The notes beneath the pieces are model-generated. The model saw only the letters and a list, made by a program, of their open reading frames with translations. It was not told the DNA's origin and ran no database searches. Source: Candidatus Hydrogenedentota bacterium (GTDB lineage: Bacteria; Hydrogenedentota; Hydrogenedentia; Hydrogenedentales; SLHB01). From it: a stretch of DNA of 20,451 bases. Positions within the stretch are counted from its first letter, which is position 1. The number at the start of each line of letters is the position of its first letter. Location of the stretch: NCBI GenBank assembly GCA_029262095.1, contig JAJDAB010000199.1, positions 1 to 20,451 on the forward strand, given 5' to 3'. Below are positions 1 to 7,939 of the stretch, piece after piece. Made by a program: the position numbers and the translations under genes.

Positions 1-436
1 ATTGAGGCTGGTCATGACCGGCCGCGAGGCCAAAGTGCCACTCGCTGCGGAAGCTTGCGTTAAACGCACATACGCTCCCCAGAAACAACAGGAAGAACAC
101 CACGCGTGCGCCCCGATCATGCCGCACATCCGCGTCGGGCCGATCGCGGCCCACGCTCGAAGCGTACAAAGCAGAGTTGCGAAGCACGACCCACGCCACC
201 GCAAACGCCGCAGCAATCACACAGTAAATGTAAACCGCGTGCGCCCCAAGTACACCACCGAATAGGCGCAGATCCATGGGCGCGGAAAGCATCGCGACAA
301 ACAGTAGAAGAAACGCTAGAGCAACGATGGCCGCGCAAAATAGTGCGACGAACCGCAGACCGGGCAGCGTCGAATCTTCTGAATCTTCCGGTGGGGCGAG
401 GGGTGTGGATTCCCCTACCGTTTCGTCAACGTCCAT
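1..436 (-). CDS. Integral membrane protein, C-terminus cut by window edge
   Basis: An open reading frame of 145 codons starts at an ATG at 436 and runs off the left edge without a stop. A TGA lies in frame four codons upstream, so the start is well bounded, but I see no clear Shine-Dalgarno sequence. The protein has an acidic, proline-containing N-terminal tail (about residues 1-26), then strongly hydrophobic stretches at about 28-51, 59-85 and 111-126. These look like membrane helices, with a short polar, charged loop (about 96-110) between the second and third. I do not recognise the family. It follows the CDGSH protein gene by 42 bases on the same strand and is probably co-transcribed with it. 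Function is unknown; the reading frame itself is convincing because of the coherent helix pattern. Confidence 0.7.
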   Translation of the reverse strand, partial: MDVDETVGESTPLAPPEDSEDSTLPGLRFVALFCAAIVALAFLLLFVAMLSAPMDLRLFGGVLGAHAVYIYCVIAAAFAVAWVVLRNSALYASSVGRDRPDADVRHDRGARVVFFLLFLGSVCAFNASFRSEWHFGLAAGHDQPQ

Positions 437-478
437 CGGTGCAGGTCACTGGGTGGATGGTCGAAATCGGTGTGCAAA

Positions 479-727
479 TTACGAAGAGGGCGAGCACGTC
501 TTGTGTGCACCGTCGCAAAACGCACCGTTCCCGGAATGCTTACAGCAACACATCGCGTACCGGCGCGCCTCGGTAATCGTAACTTCTACCGGCGAAAATT
601 CCGTGCCTTTATGCGAACCATCACACCACGGTTGTGATTTCGATTGGCCGCACTTACACCACATATAACTACCCGGCTCCAATTCCAGCACCGCCGGCTT
701 CGTGTCCGCTATAACAGGTTCACCCAT
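479..727 (-). CDS. Tandem CDGSH-type iron-sulfur protein
   Basis: This is an 82-residue protein with two CDGSH iron-sulfur motifs. The first has C24, C26, C35 and H39 in C-x-C-x8-C-D-G-S-H spacing. The second has C60, C62, C71 and H75 with the same spacing, reading C-D-G-A-H, with alanine where proline is usual and an extra cysteine at 61. In this family three Cys and one His hold a redox-active 2Fe-2S cluster, so one chain should carry two clusters, as in the Miner2-like and small bacterial double-CDGSH proteins. There is no signal peptide or membrane helix, so it is presumably cytoplasmic. GGAAGGA lies ten bases before the ATG. A promoter-like element at 770-798 suggests that this gene and the downstream membrane protein form their own unit. 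Electron transfer or cluster donation is the likely role; the partner is unknown. Confidence 0.88.
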   Translation of the reverse strand: MGEPVIADTKPAVLELEPGSYMWCKCGQSKSQPWCDGSHKGTEFSPVEVTITEARRYAMCCCKHSGNGAFCDGAHKTCSPSS

Positions 728-769
728 CTTGAACGATTCCTTCCGCTGTAAACTTACATTCTCGCTCGT

Positions 770-798
770 ATACTAAGCGTGAATACATTTGCAGTCAA
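770..798 (-). promoter_or_regulatory. Predicted sigma70-type promoter of the CDGSH/membrane protein unit
   Basis: On the minus strand, TTGACT (793-798) and TAGTAT (770-775) are separated by exactly 17 bases. This is a good -35 with a moderate -10. Transcription would start near 763, giving a leader of about 35 bases before the CDGSH start codon. It sits in the only sizeable gap (95 bases) of the metF-side cluster. It is a consensus match by eye only. Confidence 0.45.
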
Positions 799-822
799 TG
801 CGCCGCCTTCGCTTAGGGAAAA

Positions 823-1311
823 TCACTTCGTCGCGATCCCCGCTTCAATTACTCGCTTTGTTTCCTGCAGACAACGCTCCTGCGCTTTTCGAAATAACAC
901 CGCGCCTACCAAGTATCCAATGGGATACACCAGCGGTGAAGTCAAGTCGAAACGAAATCGCCATTGAACATCCGTCGCATGACCACGATCCCCGAACGTC
1001 CAACGCCCACCGGCGCCGCGCACCAACCACGAAAAAGGCCAACGCAATCCCGAAACAATCTCATACGCCATTTCACGCGGAGCAACATGCGTGACCAAAT
1101 GTTCTTCCAACACCGTGCCGTCAACGTTGTGAATATTGCGAATCGTGCCTTCACGCGTTTCATCGCCATTGAGATTTTCGACGCGCGCCATCCCTGGAAT
1201 CGGACCATAGCCCAAGAAGGTCTGAGGAAAACGGCTCACGTCATTGGTAAACGCGAATACATATTCGCGAGGCGCGTTGATGGTTATCGATGCTTCAGCG
1301 TGTACTTGCAT
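823..1311 (-). CDS. SRPBCC-fold (polyketide cyclase/START-like) protein
   Basis: This is a 162-residue protein with the layout of the SRPBCC superfamily. The N-terminal strand carries a typical A-x-I-x-I-x-A-P-x-x-x-V-F-x-F pattern (about residues 6-21), then a 'D-V-S-R-F-P' turn, a central run of beta strands, and a long C-terminal amphipathic helix (about 134-160). The fold makes a hydrophobic ligand cavity; members include cyclases, lipid-transfer proteins and many of unknown ligand. A G-x-x-R-E-G-T-I-R-N stretch at about 48-59 fits the usual 'G-x-G-x-x-R' strand. No signal peptide is seen. It begins six bases after the DinB-like stop, so the two are almost certainly co-transcribed and perhaps translationally coupled. 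The family assignment is good; the ligand cannot be told. Confidence 0.78.
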   Translation of the reverse strand: MQVHAEASITINAPREYVFAFTNDVSRFPQTFLGYGPIPGMARVENLNGDETREGTIRNIHNVDGTVLEEHLVTHVAPREMAYEIVSGLRWPFSWLVRGAGGRWTFGDRGHATDVQWRFRFDLTSPLVYPIGYLVGAVLFRKAQERCLQETKRVIEAGIATK

Positions 1312-1317
1312 GGATGG

Positions 1318-1800
1318 CTACAACCCAGCTTTCGCGACCCAACTGGGTGCGGAGTCTGTCGACTTGCGCAGTAATAGGTTTAGTTGCGCCGCCCCGTGTT
1401 GAATGTGTCGCATATTGTAAAGCATCAATTCAAGATAGCTCGCTTCGCCCCACCCGAATGAACATCGACGCTGGGCGCGATCATCCGTCAGTTGTTCAAC
1501 AGCCAATCTGGACTTGTCGCGGCAATACGCCAAATAGTTTTGCAACTCGTCTTTCGTATAGGGCTGAGCGGGAATGATACCCGCCGGGTCCAGTTCGTCG
1601 AGCGTATAGGGCTCGGGAGGATCGAAGCCATCGACCGACCCGTAGAGATACAAGTCGGTCCAGAACAACGTATGATAGACGAGATACCAGTAATCAATTT
1701 TCGCCCACTGCTCATCCGGACACGCGACGATAGCATTGTCCAACATGTCAAGCGATGCGCCGAATTGATTCCAAATACTGTCCCTAAGGGAAGCGTCCAT
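1318..1800 (-). CDS. DinB/YfiT-like four-helix metalloenzyme-fold protein
   Basis: This is a 160-residue protein of the DinB/YfiT-like superfamily. The sequence shows an N-terminal helix, then Y-H-T-L-F-W-T-D-L-Y-L with H43, a middle segment rich in Tyr and Pro, and near the end N-M-R-H-I-Q-H-G-A-A-Q-L-N with H132 and H135. The three histidines sit where the family places its metal triad. Known relatives act as thiol-dependent S-transferases (bacillithiol, mycothiol, maleylpyruvate isomerase) or are of unknown function. The substrate here is not evident. The gene begins eight bases after the metF stop and is followed six bases later by the SRPBCC gene. The ribosome-binding signal is weak, so translation may depend on coupling to metF. 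Confidence 0.78.
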   Translation of the reverse strand: MDASLRDSIWNQFGASLDMLDNAIVACPDEQWAKIDYWYLVYHTLFWTDLYLYGSVDGFDPPEPYTLDELDPAGIIPAQPYTKDELQNYLAYCRDKSRLAVEQLTDDRAQRRCSFGWGEASYLELMLYNMRHIQHGAAQLNLLLRKSTDSAPSWVAKAGL

Positions 1801-1808
1801 CGCGATTC

Positions 1809-2699
1809 TTAGTGCGTTTCGAAAGTGAGTTGCGACAATATCGCGCTGGTCGTCTGGCTCTTGTTCAACACATAGACATGCAACCCTGGAACGCCCGCAT
1901 CAATCAACTCCTGCGCTTGTCGAACCGTATGCGCTATACCAATATCAAGCGCCATGGCGTCATCTGTCGCGTCACCCAACTCACGAAACAGCCCTTCCGG
2001 AAGGTTTGCGCCGCAATTCGATATGACGCGTTGCAACTGCCCAGCGCTTGTCACCGGCAATACGCCCGGCACAATGGGCGCTATGATGCCTCCACTTGCG
2101 CATCGATCGCGGAATCGAAAGAAGTCGTCGTTCGTGTAGAACAATTGCGTGATGACACAATCCGCGCCCGCGTCGACTTTACGCTTTAAGTTTTTCAGGT
2201 CCGCATCAGCACTCACCGCTTCTTGATGCGTCTCCGGGTACGCTGCTACGGCGATCCCGAAATCCGAATACTCATGGCGAATCAGCGTGACCAATTCGTT
2301 CGCGTACGATAGCCCGCCATCAACCGGCTCAAAACGTTCTTGACCTTCCGGTGGATCGCCCCGCAGCGCGACAATGTACTCGATGCCAAGATCGCGCGCT
2401 TCCGAGAGATAATTGCGAAGCTCGTCCACCGTCGAACCCACACACGTGAGATGCGCCGCAACGGGAATGCCGTGGTCCCGGCGAATACTCGCGGTAATGT
2501 CGAGCGTCTTGTCACGCGTCGATCCGCCGGCGCCATATGTGCACGTCATGAAGCCAGGCTTGAAACGCATCAGCTCGGCGACATGGCCTCGCAGCGCCTC
2601 AAGTCCTTTCGGCGTCTTCGGCGGGAACACTTCGAACGAAAGGCCGAACCGACCGTCGCCGTAATGAGATGAAAGTTTCATAATACGTTTGCCTGGCAT
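1809..2699 (-). CDS. metF: 5,10-methylenetetrahydrofolate reductase
   Basis: MetF reduces 5,10-methylene-tetrahydrofolate to 5-methyl-tetrahydrofolate with FAD, supplying the methyl group for methionine synthesis in the cytoplasm. The 296 residues match the short bacterial form (E. coli MetF is also 296) and lack the regulatory domain of eukaryotic enzymes. Visible family motifs are F-E-V-F-P-P-K-T with the catalytic Glu at 23, T-Y-G-A-G-G-S at 54-60, A-L-R-G-D-P-P with Asp115 of the flavin site, A-A-Y-P-E-T-H at 152-158, T-Q-L-F-Y at 184-188, and the C-terminal G-L-H-V-Y-V-L-N-K. An alternative start at Met7 (2681) is equally plausible, since neither start has a strong ribosome-binding site. 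It heads a tight cluster with the DinB-like and SRPBCC genes, whose link to one-carbon metabolism is unclear. Confidence 0.96.
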   Translation of the reverse strand: MPGKRIMKLSSHYGDGRFGLSFEVFPPKTPKGLEALRGHVAELMRFKPGFMTCTYGAGGSTRDKTLDITASIRRDHGIPVAAHLTCVGSTVDELRNYLSEARDLGIEYIVALRGDPPEGQERFEPVDGGLSYANELVTLIRHEYSDFGIAVAAYPETHQEAVSADADLKNLKRKVDAGADCVITQLFYTNDDFFRFRDRCASGGIIAPIVPGVLPVTSAGQLQRVISNCGANLPEGLFRELGDATDDAMALDIGIAHTVRQAQELIDAGVPGLHVYVLNKSQTTSAILSQLTFETH

Positions 2700-2735
2700 C
2701 CTGATTGCCGCAGTCCTAAGTATGGACGGGCCAAC

Positions 2736-2764
2736 ATATTACGGAGTTACGCGATAGTCATCAA
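2736..2764 (-). promoter_or_regulatory. metF: Possible metF promoter
   Basis: The minus strand has TTGATG (2759-2764) and TAATAT (2736-2741) with a 17-base spacer, each matching four of six consensus bases. Transcription would start near 2729, about 30 bases before the first metF start codon. It lies in the 187-base divergent gap between metF and the PhoD-like gene. No equally good element was seen for the plus strand. Confidence 0.35.
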
Positions 2765-2886
2765 GCAGCGCGCTACGGTCAGCGTCACTCCATCGATCCA
2801 AGACGAAGGGCTTTCTGGCAGACTACGCATTGGATTCTGCGCCGAAACGGCCTGGATCGACTATCTCATTAGCAAAGGAATGATTC

Positions 2887-4194
2887 ATGGGCAAATTTTC
2901 GCGCCGGGAATTTGGTGTCGCGGCCGGCAGCACGCTGTTGCTTCAGCAGTTTCTCCTAGGTGCCAAGCCGACGTTCGCCGCAGATCGCGATACCGGACCA
3001 CTCATCGGCCATGTATCCGACACCACGGCGCATCTATGGTTCCGCCCCACGCAGCCAGGGAACTACACCATCGCGGTAACCAAAGACGAGGGTGAAGAAC
3101 GTCTCACGACAACAACTTCGACCGCTGCGAACGATTTCTGTATCACCTGGGAACTCAGCGAACTCAATCCAAGCACACGCTATCGCTATCAAATCTTCAA
3201 TGAATACAATGAACTGATTACCGACGACATCGATGAACACCACTTCACAACCGCACCAGCCCCATCTCAACCAAACCGCGTCTGCCTCGCGTTCGGATCC
3301 TGCGCGCATTCAAAGCCACTCAAACTCTGGAAACAAATGAGTGAACAAGGCGTGCAAGGTCTCGTCCTACTCGGTGACACGCCCTACATTGATTCGACCG
3401 ATCTTGGCGTCCTTCGCCAGAAGCATCGCGCATTCTTGCAGGTGCCCGAGTTGGCGAATCTCGTTCGCAAGACTCCGACATGGGCAACCTGGGATGACCA
3501 CGATTTTGGCAAGAACGATTCCGATGGCACCCTCCCCGGAAAGGAATACTCGCGTCAGGCATTTGTCGAATATCGAGCGAATGCGAATTACGGACACGAA
3601 CATGAAGGCATCTATACGCGATTCCGGTACGGCCCCGTAGAAGTTTTCGTACTAGATACCCGATGGTTCGCTCGTACCGAGCCGTCTCCCATTGACCCCG
3701 ACAAGCCGACACTACTCGGCGCGCGTCAATGGGCATGGCTGCAGCAATCGCTATTGGCATCGACCGCGCCGTTCAAGATTATTACGTGCGGTATGATCTG
3801 GGACGACAAACAGAATACGGAATCAGATGACTGGGGCACGTACACCCATGAGCGGACTGCGTTATTCGAGTTTCTGGGTGCAAATAATATTTCCGGCGTT
3901 GTGCTGATCGGCGGCGATATCCATTGTTCGAGGCTGCTGAAATACAAGACTGAAGATCAGGTTGGCTACGCGATTCGGCAGTGCATCGTTTCACCGATTC
4001 ACGACAGTACGATTCCATCGCTCAATGTCGCGCATCCGGACCTTGTGCGCGGTGAGGCGATTCCGCATGTGTGGTTGCGCGTTGAGGTCGATTCGACGGC
4101 CAGTCCGACGACGTTCGAGGCGAAGTGGCAACAAATGGACGGACAAGATATGTGGTCAATGAATCTCGACGAAGCCGATCTCTCAAAGTCGTAG
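2887..4194 (+). CDS. Tat-exported PhoD-like alkaline phosphatase/phosphodiesterase
   Basis: This is a 435-residue secreted metallophosphoesterase of the PhoD family (PF09423 type). The N-terminus has a twin-arginine signal, S-R-R-E-F-G at 5-10 followed by a hydrophobic stretch to about residue 31. An Fn3-like PhoD N-terminal domain spans about 35-122. The catalytic metallophosphatase domain follows, with F-G-S-C (C139), L-L-G-D-T-P-Y (D164, Y167), W-A-T-W-D-D-H-D-F-G (D203, D204, H205), V-L-D-T-R-W-F, and L-I-G-G-D-I-H-C (D344, H346). The Cys/Asp/Tyr set is what PhoD uses for its Fe/Ca centre. PhoD enzymes release phosphate from mono- and diesters outside the cytoplasm, and export through Tat fits folding with metal inside. 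AAAGGA lies seven bases before the ATG. It is divergent from metF and converges on the LolA-like gene with 11 bases between stops. It is shorter than B. subtilis PhoD. Confidence 0.9.
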   Translation: MGKFSRREFGVAAGSTLLLQQFLLGAKPTFAADRDTGPLIGHVSDTTAHLWFRPTQPGNYTIAVTKDEGEERLTTTTSTAANDFCITWELSELNPSTRYRYQIFNEYNELITDDIDEHHFTTAPAPSQPNRVCLAFGSCAHSKPLKLWKQMSEQGVQGLVLLGDTPYIDSTDLGVLRQKHRAFLQVPELANLVRKTPTWATWDDHDFGKNDSDGTLPGKEYSRQAFVEYRANANYGHEHEGIYTRFRYGPVEVFVLDTRWFARTEPSPIDPDKPTLLGARQWAWLQQSLLASTAPFKIITCGMIWDDKQNTESDDWGTYTHERTALFEFLGANNISGVVLIGGDIHCSRLLKYKTEDQVGYAIRQCIVSPIHDSTIPSLNVAHPDLVRGEAIPHVWLRVEVDSTASPTTFEAKWQQMDGQDMWSMNLDEADLSKS

Positions 4195-4205
4195 AGCGGC
4201 GCGTA

Positions 4206-4946
4206 CTACGTCAACGGATCGCTTAACGTAACCTTTACGCCGGGCGGGGGTGTGTATTCGAATCGTGTGTCATCCAAATCCGGATTGAGCTGTACGTTCG
4301 AATAGCGCATGCGCAGCAATTCCTTGTCCTTCTTGTCGAACATCAACAGCTTGATTTGCAAACCACTGTCCTGCGCAATGAACACGCGAATCCGTTCCGG
4401 ATCGATTGGCCCCTGTACATCGACCGGCTTTCCGTTTGCCGTCACATCGATAATCCAAACGGGGGTGCCGTCGATCGTCGTTTCTCCCGCCAGTGCGACA
4501 TCACCTTGATTTCGTAGCCGTTCAAAAACCGCGCTCCCACCCATCGGACGATTCGTATCACTCTCGTCCGGCACGCGCTTACTGACCTGCTTGCGGCCGA
4601 ATACCGTCATCTCGGTGTACTCAAATTCGCCATCGAATACGGTGAGTAATTCTTGTGTCAGTCCGTCCTTGAGCAGAAAGCTCTTCGCGAGATGGTTCTT
4701 AATGTCCAACCGATATTTACGACCGTTTTCGGCGGTCATCAATTCGATGGTGCCCTCCGCATTCGAAGGGACCTCAATAGGCCCGAGCGGGACCTTGACG
4801 TTCATGGACATGTCCGCGCGGAACGAGGTGATTCCAGCCCATTTCTCCTCGATTAGGCGCTCCACGTTTTCGATAGTCTCGGCATTTGCGCTTACTGAGG
4901 CGATCAACGTCAAGACGATACCAGCGAATAGGTTACGGCTGTACAT
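4206..4946 (-). CDS. LolA-like outer-membrane lipoprotein carrier-fold protein
   Basis: This is a 246-residue exported protein. Residues 1-22 form a signal peptide ending in S-A-N-A before Glu23. The mature part follows the LolA/LolB-like half-barrel pattern: an amphipathic first helix (about 24-40), then alternating beta strands with M-T-V-F-G-style turns, and the closing motif F-E-Y-T-P-P-P-G-V-K-V near the C-terminus. That motif is characteristic of LolA-family and related periplasmic proteins. LolA ferries lipoproteins through the periplasm, but many divergent members have other lipid-binding roles, so the exact function is inferred only loosely. GGGAG lies nine bases before the ATG. It follows the FAD/Fe-S oxidoreductase gene by 66 bases on the same strand and may be co-transcribed. 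It is somewhat longer than classical LolA. Confidence 0.72.
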   Translation of the reverse strand: MYSRNLFAGIVLTLIASVSANAETIENVERLIEEKWAGITSFRADMSMNVKVPLGPIEVPSNAEGTIELMTAENGRKYRLDIKNHLAKSFLLKDGLTQELLTVFDGEFEYTEMTVFGRKQVSKRVPDESDTNRPMGGSAVFERLRNQGDVALAGETTIDGTPVWIIDVTANGKPVDVQGPIDPERIRVFIAQDSGLQIKLLMFDKKDKELLRMRYSNVQLNPDLDDTRFEYTPPPGVKVTLSDPLT

Positions 4947-5012
4947 GGCGGCGTACTCCCAAGCGATTCTCTCTTGCCCACAGAACTTAGACTAGGGATC
5001 GGCACAGTTTGT

Positions 5013-7850
5013 TCAGCCTTTTTTCGTAGGTGCCAACGCTTCGGCCAGTATTTCGGCCGGGTGGCGCGCCTGGACGGGCGTCAGATCGTCAATCTGATGG
5101 CGGCAACTCGCGCCGAGCGTAACGACTTCCGTCCCGGCAGTCAGGTCGTTGATCTGCGCGACGAGCGGTGCCGCGATAGCCTTGGACAACGACTGTTTAG
5201 AATCGAGAAATCCGAATGAACCGGCCATACCACAGCACCCGGTATCGATGGTCGATATATCGCAGTTCGGGAGATGCTGCATGAGCGCGGCAGTATCGCC
5301 CGCGGCGTTCAACGATTTCGCATGGCAATGGCCGTGAATCGCGACCCAGTGATAGCCGGGACTAAACGTCAGCGCTTCCGGGTCATCCTCCAATACACGC
5401 GCCATGAATGCGTCGAACAACACGACACGATCCGCAACGGCGTCGATCCCCTCCACGCCCAATTCACGGTAGTCTTGTACGAACATCGAATAACACGAAG
5501 GCTCCAATACCACAATTGGATCATCGCCGCTTGCTTCCAGCGCACGAATGTTATGCTCCGCCAACCGTCGCGCTTCATCCAACATACCAACGCTAAACGC
5601 TGGCCGACCGCAACATTGCCGGTTCGCGACGATCGCCACCCCGAAGCCCGCTGCCTCCAGAACGCGCACGGCCGCTTGCCCAATATGCGGCTCGTGATAA
5701 CGCACGAAGGTATCGTCCCATAGAATGACACGACCGCGATCACCTCTGCTGGGTTCACGACGAGCGAACCAATGGTCGAACCGTTCCGCCGCATACGGGG
5801 GCAAACTACGTTCCGCCGAAATCTCAGCGAGCTGCTTTGCCATGCCACGCGCGATCCGCGACCGCATCAACGGATTTGCGATAGCGCGAAATCGAGTACC
5901 CATTCGGCCCATCGTATCCGCCGCCGCAAATAGCCGCGCCTGCAACGGAATGCCTCGCCGCTTGTGCTGGGCATGCAACAACTCCGACTTCAGCAAAGCC
6001 ATGTTCACGTTCGACGGACATTCCGTCGCGCATGCCTTGCACGCGACGCAATCGCTCATCGCTTCCCACAATTCGGGTGCTTCCAGCGGGTCGCGCGCTC
6101 CAAGTCTCCCTTCCAACGCAGCGCGAATCGTGTTAGCGCGCCCACGCGTCGACATGATCTCCTCGCCCGTCGCCAAATACGTCGGACACATCGACGGCGT
6201 CAGTTTCCGGCATGCACCGTTGCCGTTGCATTGCTCCAAATTTCCGATGAACGACTTGTCTTTTTCGGCGTAGACCAACGCCTCCTCGAATGGCAGTTCA
6301 ATTTCTGACCCAGCGCCTTGCCGCAACAGTTTATCGATGCGATAGGCGGGTTTGCCGGGTAGGATTTTCCCTGGGTTCATGACATCGTTCGGGTCGAATG
6401 CATTCTTGACGGCGCGCATCGCCGCCATCGTCTTGTCCCCGAGCTGATCCTGCATGAACTCCGTACGCGCAATGCCCACGCCGTGTTCCGCAGCCAGCGA
6501 CGCACTAAACTGCTTGGTGATGGCGGACACTTCTTCCGCGAGTTTACGGTACTTCGCGATATCCTCGGCGTGGTGCATGTCGACCACGGGTCGCACGTGT
6601 AGTAATCCTGATGCGGCATGCCCGTAGAATGATCCCGAGAGGCCGAGGTTAGCCATAGCCTCTTGCAACGCGCCAACGTACTCGGGCAATTGTTCCGGCC
6701 GTACGGAAACGTCTTCAATACCTGCTGTCGGTTTGGCCGAGCCTTTACGCCCGGTCAGTAGCGACAGCCCGGCCTTGCGCAAATTCCAGACCATACCCAT
6801 CTCGGTCGCGCCCATGAACACGTGTTTGCGTAATCCAAGATTGCGTTCTTGGAGCTTAGCAAGTTTGTCGTAGCTATCCTCGAAAAATTCAACGATTAGA
6901 ATCGATGTGCACGGCTGAGCATCGAGCTGCAACAAGTCGCGCGTTGCCTGAAATGCGCGATGTCCTTTCGTCTGATCGAACAATACGTCATCGATGTGCT
7001 CGATCGCCGCAGGCGCCAGGTCGATCAATTCGACCGACGCTTGCATCGCTTCGGCCACCGAATCAAAAAACAATAGCCCGATCGCGCGCTGCTCCGGAAT
7101 TGGGACCAGACTAAGTTCCGCCTCCGTAATCGCGCCCAACGTCCCCTCGCTACCTGCCCACAGCTTTGTCGGATCGCACCCGTCTCGCAAATAATCGTCG
7201 AGCGCGTAGCCCGGCCATCGCTTGACCATGGTATCCGGCATACTCGCGCGAATGGCGTCCGATGCTGCATATAGTTCGGCGCTTAACGCCGCGGAAATTA
7301 CTTCAGGCGCGGGTTGTTGACCTGAAAGATTTACGGTCTTACCGTCCGCGAGCACAACTTCCAACTCGAGGACATGATCGGCCGTCGTACCCCAAACAGG
7401 TGCATGCGATCCCGAAGAATTGTTCGCGATCATGCCGCCCAGCGTCGCGCGCGAACTGGGAGCAACGTCCGGGCCGAAACGCAATCCGTCTTTCGAAACC
7501 TGACGGTTCAGTTCATCAAGGACCATTCCCGGCTGTACGCGAATGCGCCGCTCTTCAGGCTTATATTCGATGACCCCGCGATTGTGTCGGCTGAAATCGA
7601 TGACCAGGCCATCGCCAAGCGCGCCACCCGCCAAACCCGTTCCCGCACCGCGTGGCGTGACCGCAAGACCCGCTTCCACAGCGCCGCCAATGGCCGCCAC
7701 ACACTCCGCTATCGACTTTGGAAACGCAACGGCTGCGGGTTCGATTTGGTACACGGATGCATCGGTCGCAAACAGCGCACGCGTCAAGGCATCGTTACGA
7801 ATGTCGCACGACGCCTGTTCCAGCGCCAGGTGGAGTGGTTTAACGGTCAT
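5013..7850 (-). CDS. FAD-binding and (Fe-S)-binding oxidoreductase, D-2-hydroxyacid dehydrogenase type
   Basis: This is a 945-residue fusion. An N-terminal FAD-binding PCMH domain (about 35-250) contains R-G-A-G-T-G-L-A-G-G and M-I-A-N-N-S-S-G. It is followed by the FAD-oxidase C-terminal domain, with H-A-A-S-G-L-L-H (411-418) and E-H-G-V-G (455-459). An iron-sulfur region comes next: C-N-G-N-G-A-C at 541-547 with C555, then C-V-A-C-K-A-C-A-T-E-C-P at 601-612. Two CCG-type domains finish the protein, with C746/C747, C786, C842, C872/C873 and C916. This layout matches the D-lactate/D-2-hydroxyglutarate dehydrogenase group (YdiJ-like), which oxidise 2-hydroxyacids and pass electrons through Fe-S clusters, probably to quinone or a cytochrome. 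The true substrate cannot be read from sequence. A TAG lies five codons upstream of the ATG and there is no clear Shine-Dalgarno sequence. It follows the hybrid kinase gene by 89 bases. Confidence 0.9.
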   Translation of the reverse strand: MTVKPLHLALEQASCDIRNDALTRALFATDASVYQIEPAAVAFPKSIAECVAAIGGAVEAGLAVTPRGAGTGLAGGALGDGLVIDFSRHNRGVIEYKPEERRIRVQPGMVLDELNRQVSKDGLRFGPDVAPSSRATLGGMIANNSSGSHAPVWGTTADHVLELEVVLADGKTVNLSGQQPAPEVISAALSAELYAASDAIRASMPDTMVKRWPGYALDDYLRDGCDPTKLWAGSEGTLGAITEAELSLVPIPEQRAIGLLFFDSVAEAMQASVELIDLAPAAIEHIDDVLFDQTKGHRAFQATRDLLQLDAQPCTSILIVEFFEDSYDKLAKLQERNLGLRKHVFMGATEMGMVWNLRKAGLSLLTGRKGSAKPTAGIEDVSVRPEQLPEYVGALQEAMANLGLSGSFYGHAASGLLHVRPVVDMHHAEDIAKYRKLAEEVSAITKQFSASLAAEHGVGIARTEFMQDQLGDKTMAAMRAVKNAFDPNDVMNPGKILPGKPAYRIDKLLRQGAGSEIELPFEEALVYAEKDKSFIGNLEQCNGNGACRKLTPSMCPTYLATGEEIMSTRGRANTIRAALEGRLGARDPLEAPELWEAMSDCVACKACATECPSNVNMALLKSELLHAQHKRRGIPLQARLFAAADTMGRMGTRFRAIANPLMRSRIARGMAKQLAEISAERSLPPYAAERFDHWFARREPSRGDRGRVILWDDTFVRYHEPHIGQAAVRVLEAAGFGVAIVANRQCCGRPAFSVGMLDEARRLAEHNIRALEASGDDPIVVLEPSCYSMFVQDYRELGVEGIDAVADRVVLFDAFMARVLEDDPEALTFSPGYHWVAIHGHCHAKSLNAAGDTAALMQHLPNCDISTIDTGCCGMAGSFGFLDSKQSLSKAIAAPLVAQINDLTAGTEVVTLGASCRHQIDDLTPVQARHPAEILAEALAPTKKG

Positions 7851-7939
7851 GAAGGGAGCAGTCTACAGCGGATTCGACTGCTAAGGAAATCGACGAGAGG
7901 GTACACCGGAATCGTGCGTGATCCAATCGTCGGGACGGT

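Noticed and set aside
106..668. Plus-strand open frames over the left edge
   Set aside because: The minus strand here encodes a coherent CDGSH protein and a membrane protein; the plus-strand products have no recognisable features.
4192..4212. Short inverted repeat between the converging PhoD-like and LolA-like genes
   Set aside because: Only five base pairs (CGTAG/CTACG) with no T-run on either strand; not enough to call a bidirectional terminator.
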